64,000 nt of DNA, taken from NCBI GenBank assembly GCA_026545765.1, contig CM048839.1, forward strand, positions 16,616,566 to 16,680,565. Direction: 5' to 3'. The notes beneath the pieces are model-generated. The model was not told where the DNA came from and searched no databases. It was given only the letters and a program-made list of their open reading frames with translations. The position numbers and the translations under genes are program-made. Shown one piece after another: positions 37,801 to 47,868 of the stretch. Numbering within the stretch: the first letter of the stretch is position 1; every line of letters begins with the position of its first letter. This DNA is from Plantago major. Its lineage: Eukaryota; Streptophyta; Magnoliopsida; Lamiales; Plantaginaceae.

Positions 37801-39645
37801 ATAGATGCCATGGATGACAATGATGATGAAGAAGATGATCTTGAGACGATCGTAAAGACCTTCTACATCTTCTCAGAAGGCCAGCATACTTGATGGAAAG
37901 CAGAAAAAGGTTGTCAATCTGCAAACTATTCATGAAAAAGATAATAAGAGTGATGCTGAAAACAACCAAAACTTGATTACTGACGCAGAAGATGAGAGAC
38001 TTGTCACTCAACACAAGAGAGCTCTACTTGCTCCTCATATATTCTCTGCACCAAGTAGTTTAAGAAGTGAAGAGCACCGTGCCAGAAATAGTATCTTTTT
38101 GGAACTCAGAAAGACACTAATTGCTCAAGACACAGAAGTGCTAAAATCCGTCCCAGAAGAGATGAAGTCATTGGCTGCTGCGTTACTCAACAGAGCAACC
38201 AGCATAGCTCTCTCTCAGAAAGACCTAGGGTTGGTCAGGGATGAGGATTGTAACAATGCTAATGCAGCACTCAATGAAGCCAGCCATGCTGTTCTGCAAG
38301 CCAACGCCATTCTTAGGCCACTTGAAGAGCTCAACAGAAAGGAGCAGGAACTGGTTAAACAGAACCACGAGCTAAAGAAAGAAATCCAAGAATTGGTCAG
38401 GGTGCACAATAATCTCCAGAAAAACTTTGACTCACTCTCTGAAGCTTATGCCATTATGAGTCAGTCATTCATGACTAAGGGGGAAGAAGAAGAGATGCCT
38501 CAGAAAGGCAGATGAAGAAAGAGAAAACAATCTATGCCTCCCTCCTCAAGTCAACTAGTCATCAAGAACACCGGAGATGCCCCTGTTGAAGAAGTTGGTC
38601 CATATCAACCAGCCAGAAGGCTGAGAAGTATGGTCACTAGGGGAACCAAGTCCCTTAGGATCTCAAAAGGGAACAACCAGAATAATCCTGGAAAAAGGAG
38701 AAGATCAAGAAGAAGGTGAGGTAAGAGGTCAAGAGAGCTGCAAGCCTCACAACTGGAACATCAATGATGATGATGAGGATGAATCTGATACAGATGAGCA
38801 TCCACTTCACAAAAGAAGAAGGCAAGCAAGCCCCTTACAACCTCCTCTGGCAGCAAGGCCATTAGCAGCCAGAACCCCTTCTAGAAATACCAAGTCAACA
38901 CAAGGAACTTCCACCAAACAAATTGGCGGGAAGAAAGGGTTAGAGGATCTCTGACGAAGGCCACCCAATGTAAAAGCAAGAAGGATTCGGTTTGGCGGAA
39001 CAAGCAGAGAAATTGTTCAAGAAAAGCCAGTGATGCCCACATTGAATATGTGAAGACGAGTAATGAAGAGTCTTCATATAGGTGCATTCTAAACAAGAGA
39101 GGGTATTGGATTACGAACTACAACATTTACTTGTCAATGATAAGTTTCCAACTCCATCCTCAACCAGATCTTTGAAATGGAGAGAAGGCAGTTAATTGCT
39201 AAAATCTGAGCACCTTCATGCCTGGCTAAACTTTGAAGTAGAGAAGAGAAACGATGCCAGAAAGATGGACCTCTCCTTTGCCTGTCCTTACCCAAAGCCC
39301 GATGATGCACACAAGGTACGAAAAATGGATGGTAGCTACAGCAAGAAGAACAAACTAGGAGTTTCAACCTATGAGTCATTCTATATGACATTGGATGAAT
39401 ACCTAGATGATATACACTATCTGGAAGAAATATACAAATATTTCAACCTATCTCAGCTGCAAGTAGACCATGCCTGGGTCTGGGGAAAATACTTCTGGGT
39501 CAAACATTTTCTGAGGAAAAATCACAATCTTGGCAAGAGTTACCAAGAAATATGTGATTTGTCCAGAAAGACAGAACTCTCTGTCAGAAGGACACTTTAT
39601 GACTATGTCCAAGAATGCAGAAAAGTGAATGCACATGCCAACTGA
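34887..39645 (+). pseudogene. Copia extra 3' gene (env-like position) with exon-like blocks
   Basis: A 402-residue frame starts at 34,887. A second ATG at 34,935 gives MAPKKMTTK and may be the better start. It has a globular part with WNPSHKMNWRAFLVKKYVP and CFDGNKGGVDQISMERWMMMHLLNKK, then a Glu/Gln-rich tail. From about 36,070 to 36,950, GT...AG intron-like separators divide short acidic blocks. Frames at 37,122-37,799 and 37,973-38,515 are acidic and coiled coil. The frame at 39,196-39,645 has HLHAWLNFEVEKRNDARKM. Sirevirus-type elements often carry an extra gene here, called envelope-like by position. I see no clear membrane anchor, so the envelope label is not supported. It is a fossil with several breaks. 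Confidence 0.55.
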
Positions 39646-40062
39646 TCCAGAAAGGATGCTGAAGAACTAGAGGTACCTAAACCCAAGTTACATTTCTGAA
39701 GACTTGAAGACTAGTAATTTTAGAATATTCTCTTGGAGCTTGGATCCTCCTTATTCTAATTTACTTAGTGTGTTTTGTTACTTTTTGTAATCTTGCTGAT
39801 TGTTTCTGAATTTCTCTATCTGTAAAAGTTGCATCTCGTTCTGTAAATTGTACCTTTCTGAAGATCATACTCTCAGAAACATTATAATAGATGACAACTT
39901 ATCAGCAAAGATCACTTCTTGTGATTTGGTTGATGCTTACTTTCTGCACTTAATTCAACTAAAATTGAATATCATTTGAAATGATTAAGTGGCGGATTGT
40001 TTTCTCTTCCAGGATTACAAATTTGTAATAGGACTTTAAAAGATAGTCATGGATGACTGATC

Positions 40063-40077
40063 AAAAAGGGGGAAATT
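40063..40077 (+). other. Copia polypurine tract
   Basis: AAAAAGGGGGAAAT lies directly before the right LTR, as expected for the plus-strand primer of a copia element. It confirms the plus orientation and the LTR start at 40,078. Confidence 0.88.
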
Positions 40078-41548
40078 TTTTAGGAATATCTGTTAGTATT
40101 TTGATCATTCATCACATGTTCTTATCTTTGCCAGAAAGGTGTTTAAGTACTCTTAGTTCACTTGAACATTGTAAAAGAGGAAAACACTGAGTATGATTAG
40201 TCTAGTAAATCTTGTTTTAGGATTATAGGTCTCTGAATGTAATTTTTATTTCCAAGTAGACCATGAAGATCAATCCTAGCAATGGAGCTTTTCTGAAGAT
40301 TACAAGACCGGAGATTGCACAAGATTTATGAAGACACCAAGGTTTAGTCTCACTCGGAAAGACTATGTCCTTAATCCTTTCTTAAGTGCATTTAGTTACT
40401 TTTGAAACATGATTCTGGAACATATGACATCATGAGTATGGAGCATGCAAGCCATCAGAAAGGCTAATGTATCCGTTGAAGACTACAGGACAAGAAATAG
40501 TACATATGCATTAATTGCATCGGCAGAAAAGCCGCTAAAGCACAGTCCTCTCTGAGATATGAGACAAGGACTTCTGAGTACTCATTTCAAGATAAGTACT
40601 AACCTTAATTATAGTGCTTATAATGAAGTATAGACTGAATTTGAATTGTGTCTAACGGATAACATCCCAACGACTCTCCAATTCATCTATAAATATCACA
40701 CACTTAGATGCTGAGAAATACAACGACCAAAGAACGATCTAACTTGCAAACTTACAATCTAGCAAAGTATTCTCTCAAGCACTCTACTAACCTTTCTGAA
40801 AGCTTTCTGTTGCTTGAAAAATCACTAGTAGTTCTAAGTTGTCCTGAACCTTAACAAGAGATTGTTATTCGTGAAAGAGTTGAACTATCAGATAACCTTT
40901 CTGAAGCTCATTCTCCAGAACGGACATCAATTACTTGGGTCAGTAAAGAGCAGATTGCCATACACTGAACAAGTGTATTAAGTAGTCTTGTTCTATTAGG
41001 CTCTCTGGAAACATAACTGAAAAGTTATACAAGAAGCCTCTCTGACAAACCTTATAACCAACACCATCAAGGCGTGGAGTAGAGGAAGTACTTGATTTGG
41101 GAAATCAAGGAATAACTCCAAGGTTATCTGAGTAGAGGAAGTACTTAGCTCTAGGAGCTGGGGAATAACTCAGGGGGAACATTTGGTTAGGAACCATTTG
41201 TTTAGGAATCTTAGAATAGGATTATTGTAAGGTGAACTCAATTATCTGTTCTAGTGAATTCTAGGTCTCAGAAAGACCGAAGTGGATTAGTTGGAGGATT
41301 ACACCACCTCCAGATACCACTATACTTGTTGTGTTATTTACCTTTCTGTATTTACATTTCAGCAAAGCACACACACACTTACTTATTATTTCTGCACTTA
41401 CCTATCTTAAAGTCTTCCGCGCTCTGAATTTAAGTATCAGAAACCCCCAGGTTTCTGAGAAACTGTGTTTATCGACAAAAGTTTTAAAAGACTATTCAAC
41501 CCCCCCTCCCCCCTCTAGTCTTTTACTTTGCCATTATCTGGACCAACA
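40078..41548 (+). repeat. Copia 3' LTR (right copy)
   Basis: 1,471 bp, ending CCAACA, with a TATA box near 40,690. It matches 25,576-26,988 over its length. The differences cluster at CAG and CTG trinucleotides. GATTT follows and then E1 gag, the same flank as at the left LTR. Confidence 0.92.
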
Positions 41549-42590
41549 GATTTACATTCTGTCCATATTTGATAATGTCCCTGGCTTGAGTGAGTGACTC
41601 TAACTTTGATCGTTCCAGGTCTAGAGATGCCTCATGAATTCGGACTTATTCTTTTTGTTTCATTCATGGGTGAATCCCGTCGATGGGCTCTCTCAGACCT
41701 AGACCTGGTTCTTTCTCTACGCCTTTCCTGACTCGTCCCTCTTCTCCTATAGTGTTCTTCGTCCTCCCTTCTTTCATCTGGAGTAAGTGATATGTTATCC
41801 CGGTGGTTTCGCCTATAGGTGCGTGGAGGTGTGTCTCCTTGGTATCCGCTGAGGGTTTCCTGGCCAGTGTATTGATCATGATATTGATCTCTCCTTTCGT
41901 AGTCCCGTGGGCGTCGGCCTCTTATAGAGACCCAGGAAGGAGTGGGGTCACGAGGGTTCCCACCCTCGACTCCCCTGTTCCTCCCCCATACTCCCCTGAT
42001 TAATGCGGGCTTGGTTATTTAATAGATTCCTCAAATCCTCCGGAGCTCTCCTGCTTGGTGCTCTGATGTTCTCAGATCGATCATTATTTCGTGAATATGG
42101 AGGTCCTCTAGATTCAACCACATGTTCTGTCATTGCCTGCCTTTGTGGTTGATTCTGAATGGGGTACACTGGGGCCTCCGCTATGGGTACGCCCATAGGA
42201 TTGGGTGGTTGGGTTCTCATTTGCAGGGCTGCTTGCAAGAGTTGAATTTGCGCCTCATTGAACCTGGCTAGTAGTCCATTAGTAGTCACGTGAGCCACGT
42301 TTTCTATGATTGGTATGATTGGTGCCTGAGGTGGATTTAGTGGCGGAGGTGGGGCTTGTTCTGCCATCCTTTCTGAGGTGGAGAGGGAGGCCTCGTTCCC
42401 ATCTCTCTCGTCGTGTTCATAGATGACCCTATTTTCCCCGGAATGTCTGTTGCCACTAGAGGCTTGTTGTTGGTGTCGGGAAGAGGGTCCGGCATTGGAG
42501 GCCATAAATCGAGGATGGATAGAGGTAGCCTTTTTTGTCTGTCTCTTGGATGGTGACATGACTTTTTGTACATAGGGATTCCCACAGACG
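41549..42590 (-). pseudogene. E1 gag 5' part, second copy
   Basis: Same content as 26,989-28,047: a Pro-rich N-terminal part with an LLQAALQMRTQPPNPMG block, then an Arg-rich part. It ends at the E1 primer-binding site (42,590-42,596). It is the original position in E1, because the full LTR follows. Confidence 0.85.
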
Positions 42591-42596
42591 GCGCCA
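42590..42596 (-). other. E1 primer-binding site
   Basis: TGGCGCC on the minus strand, 3 nt from the LTR end at 42,600. The following bases, GTCTGTGGGA, match E2. Confidence 0.85.
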
Positions 42597-42599
42597 ATA

Positions 42600-43510
42600 T
42601 GATGTAGTGTAAAACAGGATAAGACAGTCTTGATCTCGGTCCCAGAGGGGTCCGTCTGGTGCTTAGGAATGGTTCTTTTAGTTCGTCATAATTCAGTTCT
42701 AGATTTTCAAGTCCGGTAGTCCGGCTTCGGGTAAAAGTCTGTCTAGAGAAAAGGGGTCAATCATGAAGTTGGGTCTCTCCACAGTGATGGTCTGTCAACC
42801 TTGAAAGTCCGTCTTTGAGCGGGGGTCCGTCACTTGAACACTTAGGTGGATAATCTGTAATCAAGAGGAGAAGGGGTTAGACCCTTTTATGCCGGTATGC
42901 CTAAGACAGACCGGGCTCAGACTCAACGGATTAGGAGGTTGTTCAAGCTGGAGCTCGGACCTCAAAATCTAAAGAGTGGATTATTGTGAAGTAGTTGCGT
43001 ACCTTAATGAAGAGTAAATGCGCCCTATTTATAGTGGTGAGCTCTGGGGACAAGCCTCTGACATCCCGGAGTTTGGTCGGCCTAGTGAGATAGTGACACG
43101 TAGTCTCGGCGTAGGGAGGCGCGTTTATGCTATGCTCGGACAGATGACGTGTTTTAGTATGGCCCATCAGTCTTGTATTCCGGACTCTATCCTGGTGGCG
43201 GTCTTTAAGAAGGACAGAAGCCACTTGATGTAGATTGGTTCCGAGACTCGGATAGTGGGGGTCGGACCTCTCCACTTCCTGTCTCGGTCTTCCTGACAAG
43301 ATGTAATAGCGACAGAACATTGGAAGCTGGTCTTTGATGGTTATGACGACGGACTCTTCCTTTGAGGGAAACTTCGAATTGTCCCTAGATCGTCCTTAGA
43401 TCGTGCTAAATCGTGAGGTTGGTGGCGGACCTAAAGGTACATATCAGAGTGTTTAGATGCACCTACCCTAAATTAATCATGTAGAGTACGTAGATGTCCC
43501 TAGTAGTTAC
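42600..43510 (-). repeat. E1 5' LTR (far end uncertain)
   Basis: It starts TGATGTAGTG next to the primer-binding site. A minus-strand TATA box (CTATAAATAGG) lies at 43,025-43,036. A short GGGG/CTAACCCC lies where E2 and E5 have long C runs. The far end could be at about 43,319 (GACAGAACA), 43,510 or 43,700 (ACATCA). I found no target duplication. Confidence 0.65.
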
Positions 43511-44007
43511 AGGAAGCCTCTGGATAAGTTGTTCGAGCTCTTTAGCATAGTAGGTCTAGTCTGTCGCACGTCTAGGGATCTAGAGATTGCTTACAGTTTT
43601 TAGCATTGTGGTTTTAGTTGAGCTTGAGCTGTTTTTGTATTTTACTGTTGCAATTGTTTCATCCCTACCTTAAACTCATACGTGGGGGAATTCAAACATC
43701 ACTCACATCAAGTGCATTTCGTCATGTTGAGACCACAACAAATGACATTAAGATAACCTTGTAGAAATGCTAGTCAAGTAGCTAGGATGATGAATCAACA
43801 TCTCATAATATACTAGTAAAAGTTCTTGATCAAAATTCCAACGCAAAGAACAACTTGTTCATTAACCATATGTTTTATATTAGTAGTAAAAAGGGTAGGA
43901 AAAATCAGAGAAAGAAGCACTTGCATTGATTTGTCTGAGTTGGTTGTTTGAAAGTTTGAAAAGCGTGGCATATATTTTTCTTTTAAATTTGGTTTCATTT
44001 CTCAAGT
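43511..44007. other. Gypsy flank and distal promoter of HSFB1
   Basis: No gene. Composition changes from GC-rich gypsy sequence to AT-rich plant intergenic sequence at about 43,600-43,720. I see no further recognisable element. Confidence 0.5.
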
Positions 44008-44017
44008 TTTCTAGAAC
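44008..44017. promoter_or_regulatory. Two-unit heat shock element
   Basis: TTTCTAGAAC contains TTCnnGAA, the core unit of heat shock elements, about 80 bases before a TATA box. Class B HSF genes are known to be induced by class A factors. A third unit is imperfect (AAG instead of GAA), so this is a minimal site. Confidence 0.45.
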
Positions 44018-44096
44018 CCAAATGTCACTTTCTTTGGACCGACCCTATTGATTATCTCTTCCTTTCTTTCCTTCTTCTTCTTCCATTATACTCCTT

Positions 44097-44103
44097 TATA
44101 AAT
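44097..44103 (+). promoter_or_regulatory. Probable TATA box of HSFB1
   Basis: TTTATAAATC lies about 305 bases before the ATG at 44,409, downstream of a CT-rich tract (44,056-44,092). It predicts a leader of about 275 bases that ends in a T-rich stretch before the start codon. Confidence 0.5.
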
Positions 44104-44408
44104 CATTAAATTCTACTCCCATTAAGACACGCTACTTGTTGGAAGATAGAATTCCAAACACCAAATCAAACAAGACTTTTTCCTCGTATTTGGCCATTGT
44201 TTTATTTCCGCGAAGTTATTATGTTGGGAAAGATTTTCGATGGAAATTGCTAAAGTTCGTGTTTTTCTTACCGGTTTCTATTGTTGGGATTGGGAATTTT
44301 TGACTGCTCTCTTGCTCTTCAGTTGCTAAACTGACTCATCAATTCGAGTATTTTCTTTAAAAGTCGAATAGCTACTTTTTTGGTTTTTTTTTTTTTTTTA
44401 ATCAAGAA

Positions 44409-46623
44409 ATGGCGCAAAGGAGTGTTCCAGCGCCATTTCTGACGAAGACGTACCAGCTGGTGGATGATCCGGTGACGGACGACGTCGTTTCGTGGAACGG
44501 AGACGGTACGACGTTCGTGGTCTGGAAAACGGCGGAATTCGCAAAGGATTTGTTGCCGAATTATTTCAAGCATAACAATTTCTCCAGCTTCGTTCGCCAG
44601 CTTAATACCTATGTAAGTCTCATTCATTTCAATCCTTTTTCTCTATGAATGTTTTTCCACCTAAAAGTGTAGGTTTTCCAATTTTATCTATCAAGTTGGT
44701 TTGTATACGTTTCTATTTTTGTCGAAATTACGATCTCCGTATTATGTGGTTTTTGAGCTACATTTTATGTGAGTTTTTATTTTGTAGCTAGTACAATACT
44801 TTAAATTTACTCATGGGAGGTTGATTTATAATTAACCACATTTAAGTTAAGATATACTATGTCATAATCTTTTGGGTCTAATCTTTGTCCGCATATATAT
44901 GTCAAGAACATTGACTTACGTGTTACATCTAACTGAATTAGGAAAAATAGTTCTATGCAGCTAAATTTTAGCAGTTCCGCTTCTTCGTCATGTATCAGAT
45001 TAGTTTATTAGATGCTATAGGTGTTCCCAGAGGTTAGTATCTCACATGTATTTAGAATTCCTTTGTTAGTTGAACGTTATTCAATTTACATCTAGGTGGG
45101 CTAGGATATATATAGTTCTATGCAGCTAAATATTAGCGGTTCGCTGATGATGATGCTTTGAACCTGGTCATGTATCGGACAGTTTATTAGATGTTGTAGG
45201 TGTAACCGGACTATAGCATCTCACATGTATATTTAGGATTTCTTTGTTAGTTGGACGTTCTTCAATTTTGTTTCACACGTTGTTCTTGAGTTGTTATGAA
45301 GTTGGCTCTTGCCATAACTTGGACCATTACTTAGCTGTGGAACTTTCCACCAAGTTGTACATATCCAATACCAATCAATCGACAATTATTATTATTATTA
45401 TCATAAAGTCAATTGGTAACAAACATGGGCCACTATTTTTCTTTCCCTTTGGAATAAAAAACAAAGTATAAGAATAAGACTACAAGTACATGATGTACTC
45501 CCAGAATGCAGTGTAAATGCTATAAAGTTCGTCAAATGTGCCTTCTTTTTGTTAAATATTTTCTTCTCTGTTTTTTCTCAAACTGACGGCTGAATTGGAC
45601 ACTAATTTCTTCGCCATGTAAACATAATAGTCTTCATGTAGAATTTATTAAGTTGGCCTTTAGCCGAAAAGCAAGATTTATAGTATCATATCTCAACTTA
45701 TTTGTCAACAAATGATGTCTACATAGTGTTCTTTTGTTATTATAGAAAAAACAGATTAAAATTTCTACTTTTGGATGTCTGCATTGTTTTGACCCATCTT
45801 CTAGAATCTATGATGAATTAAAAATGCCTACGTGATTACAGAGTGTCTATAAACAAAGTATTATACTCTATTGGATGATCAATGAATAATTGAACACTTC
45901 AAATAATCAAGTATATATGCAATGTTTAAAATCCTACATGTAGTAATTAACATGATATTTATGCAGGGCTTCCGAAAGACGGTTCCAGAAAAGTGGGAAT
46001 TTGCCAATGACAACTTCAAGCGAGGACAGAAGGAACTCCTCATTGAAATCAGGCGAAGGAAGACAACGCCGGCACAAAATCTAGTTGGTGGGAAGCTTGT
46101 GTGCAACGATAACATTGTCTCGCAACAAAACTTTGGTGATGACTTGGGCTCAAGTTCAACTTCATCTCCCGACTCCAAGAACCCTAGCTCTCTTGAGACA
46201 CATGTTCCCGCACAACTTGCAGATTTATTGGAGGAGAATGGGAAATTAAGAAAAGACAATCTAATGTTGAGCTCTGAGTTAGCTCAGACTAAGAGAAAGT
46301 GTGAAGAGTTGATAAATTTTCTGACGCACTCTGCGAAAGTGGCCCCTGAAAAGATTGATCGCATTATGAATCCCGGGTTCGTAGATGGTGGCAAGGGAGT
46401 CATTCGCGGTGGAGATCCAAAACTTGATGGTGAGGAAAATGAGAATAGCATGAAGTTGTTTGGTGTGGTTTTGAAAAAGAAGAGGGGATTGGATGATAAT
46501 AGTGGATTCTTAGGGCCTCATGATAAAGAAGTGAAAACGAGCGTGGACGACGCTCCTTGGTTGCGAATTATTGCCGCACCAGGCGAGAGCAGTAAGGTGT
46601 GTAATTTACCACTTAGAGCGTGA
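44409..46623 (+). CDS. HSFB1: Heat shock transcription factor class B (HsfB1), two exons
   Basis: Exon 1 is 44,409-44,612 and exon 2 is 45,967-46,623, giving 286 residues. The 1,354-bp intron (GTAAGT...GCAG) falls after NTY, the conserved intron position inside the DNA-binding domain of plant HSFs. Residues about 7-98 form that domain ([35 protein letters not shown]). Residues about 150-187 form the oligomerisation coiled coil without the class A insertion. KLFGVVLK at 231-238 contains the LFGV repressor motif of class B factors, next to a KKKR nuclear signal. The C-terminus has SSKVCN, as in HsfB1 proteins, plus LPLRA. HsfB1 binds heat shock elements and acts as a repressor or co-regulator of heat responses. 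Length fits the family. It is the only clear host gene here. Confidence 0.96.
44948..45275 (+). repeat. Tandem duplication in the HSFB1 intron, period about 165 bp
   Basis: Two copies start with TAGTTCTATGCAGCTAAAT at 44,948 and 45,113 and end with TTCAATTT after a CTTTGTTAGTTG block. They are clearly diverged (about 15-20 percent by eye) and so not recent. A short TAT repeat follows near 45,386-45,400. Confidence 0.75.
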
Positions 46624-46886
46624 AACGTGTTTGGGATTATGCATAGTACGTAGTTCAAAGTTAAGGGTTAAGGTAGATTAATGCTAGTAAAACTTAAAGG
46701 TAGTCTTGAAGGAAAAGCAATAGTTGAGTTTAGTTGATGTCTTATCTTGTCCTTTTGAGTTGGAGAATCAAAAGCAAATGGGTTTTCCAACTCTGAGATC
46801 ATAAGCAACTTATGTGATGTAAACATGTAGTTGTAAATAATTGAAATTGTGGAACACAATTCTCATTTCAATATTGTTATTATTAT
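46624..46886 (+). other. HSFB1 3' region
   Basis: AT-rich sequence after the stop codon, with no other gene. TGTAAATAATTGAAATTG near 46,831-46,850 would suit plant poly(A) signals. The Mutator-like element begins at 46,887. Confidence 0.5.
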
Positions 46887-47153
46887 GGGTTATTTACGTA
46901 CACACCCCCTGTATAATGATGAAATTACATATAAACCCAATCCAAATCACTGTGTAACATATAGACCCCATGCCGTTAATTATTTCCATTAAAAGTTAGT
47001 CAAAGTCAACTGAGGCAAAATATTTATGACGTCATTAAACAATTTTATGACATCATATTCAGAATTTGGATTTCCAAAAGTACCCCTAGGGGATTTAAAA
47101 GTAAAATACCATCGGGGGGTTTGAAAGTAGTTTTTTTAATATGAACCAAAACT

Positions 47154-47372
47154 GAGGCTTCATTTGGTTTGAGGGAAAATGGGGAAAAAGAAAAAAAATA
47201 GGGGAAAATGTGAGGGAAAAACAACTTTTCTTATTTTGTAGAGATAGATATATTTTGTATAGATTTTGATGAATTTTCCAGGATTTCCTGAGAACTACCA
47301 AATGGTGGAAAATAATATTTTCCCCTATTTTTTTTCTTTTCCCCTATTTTCCCTCAAACCAAATGAAGCCTC
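47154..47372. mobile_element. MITE of 219 bp inside the left MULE arm
   Basis: Terminal inverted repeats of about 55 bp begin GAGGCTTCATTTGGTTTGAG and enclose a purine/pyrimidine-rich interior. The right MULE arm lacks the insertion, which shows it came after the MULE. The end sequence suggests a Tourist-like (PIF/Harbinger) MITE, but I could not fix a 3-bp duplication. Confidence 0.7.
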
Positions 47373-47494
47373 AAAATAAAATGTAAAATGAAATAGAATG
47401 GTGTTTTGTGGCTTACATGTTTGTTATTTCTTGTCATCTTGGCACGAAAAATATGGACATGAAAAGTGGCAAAAAAAATAACATGAAATGAGAA

Positions 47495-47868
47495 TGCACC
47501 AATTTAAATTGCTTATTCGAACTTCCACATAACTATTGTCTAAACATTTTTTTTTTATTTATACAACCATGTTAGATACACTTGATACCTTATGGAATAT
47601 AAATGCACCGACTTAGCCTTCTCAATTAACTTCCACCTAACTATTATCTAAATATTTTTATTATTTATACACCCATGTCAGTGTTAGGTACACATGATAA
47701 TTTATGAACTAAAAATGCACCAATTTGACATTCTTATATGAACTTCCATAAAACTATTGTCTAAATATTTTTATTACTTATACACCCTCCCAAATACACT
47801 ATATATGGACTAAAATACATCAATTTCATCTTCTTATATGAATTCTCACATGACTATTGTCAAAATAT
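47495..47868. repeat. Tandem repeat of about 100-115 bp, four diverged copies
   Basis: AACTTCCAC-type blocks followed by AACTATTGTCTAAA and TTTATACACC occur at about 47,520, 47,628, 47,741 and 47,841. Each is preceded by AATGCACCAATTT. The array is AT-rich and lies inside the MULE, next to the LINE poly(A) end. Confidence 0.7.

Larger units (their letters stand above)
28325..41548 (+). mobile_element. Copia (Sirevirus/Maximus-type) element body with 3' LTR, in E1 gag
   Basis: The order is gag, a long coiled-coil linker, protease, integrase, reverse transcriptase, RNase H, about 6 kb of extra 3' sequence with a long frame, a polypurine tract and the LTR at 40,078-41,548. Copia order (integrase before reverse transcriptase), the very long interior and the extra 3' gene suit the Sirevirus lineage. 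The body lacks its own LTR and primer-binding site at the 5' junction with E1 LTR sequence. The copy carries several breaks, roughly ten. Confidence 0.88.
1..43510 (-). mobile_element. E1: old Ty3/gypsy Tat-lineage retrotransposon, host of two nested elements
   Basis: From right to left on the minus strand: LTR (from 42,600), primer-binding site with TGGCGCC after a 3-nt spacer, gag, protease, reverse transcriptase, RNase H, a second archaeal-type RNase H, integrase, then an opposite-strand extra gene, polypurine tract and LTR-like sequence. The double RNase H and the antisense gene place it in the Tat lineage. E2 and a copia element sit in its gag. The coding region is broken in many places, roughly ten or more. 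It must be older than both insertions. The left end may lie outside the window, and the far end of the right LTR is uncertain (43.3-43.7 kb). Confidence 0.8.
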
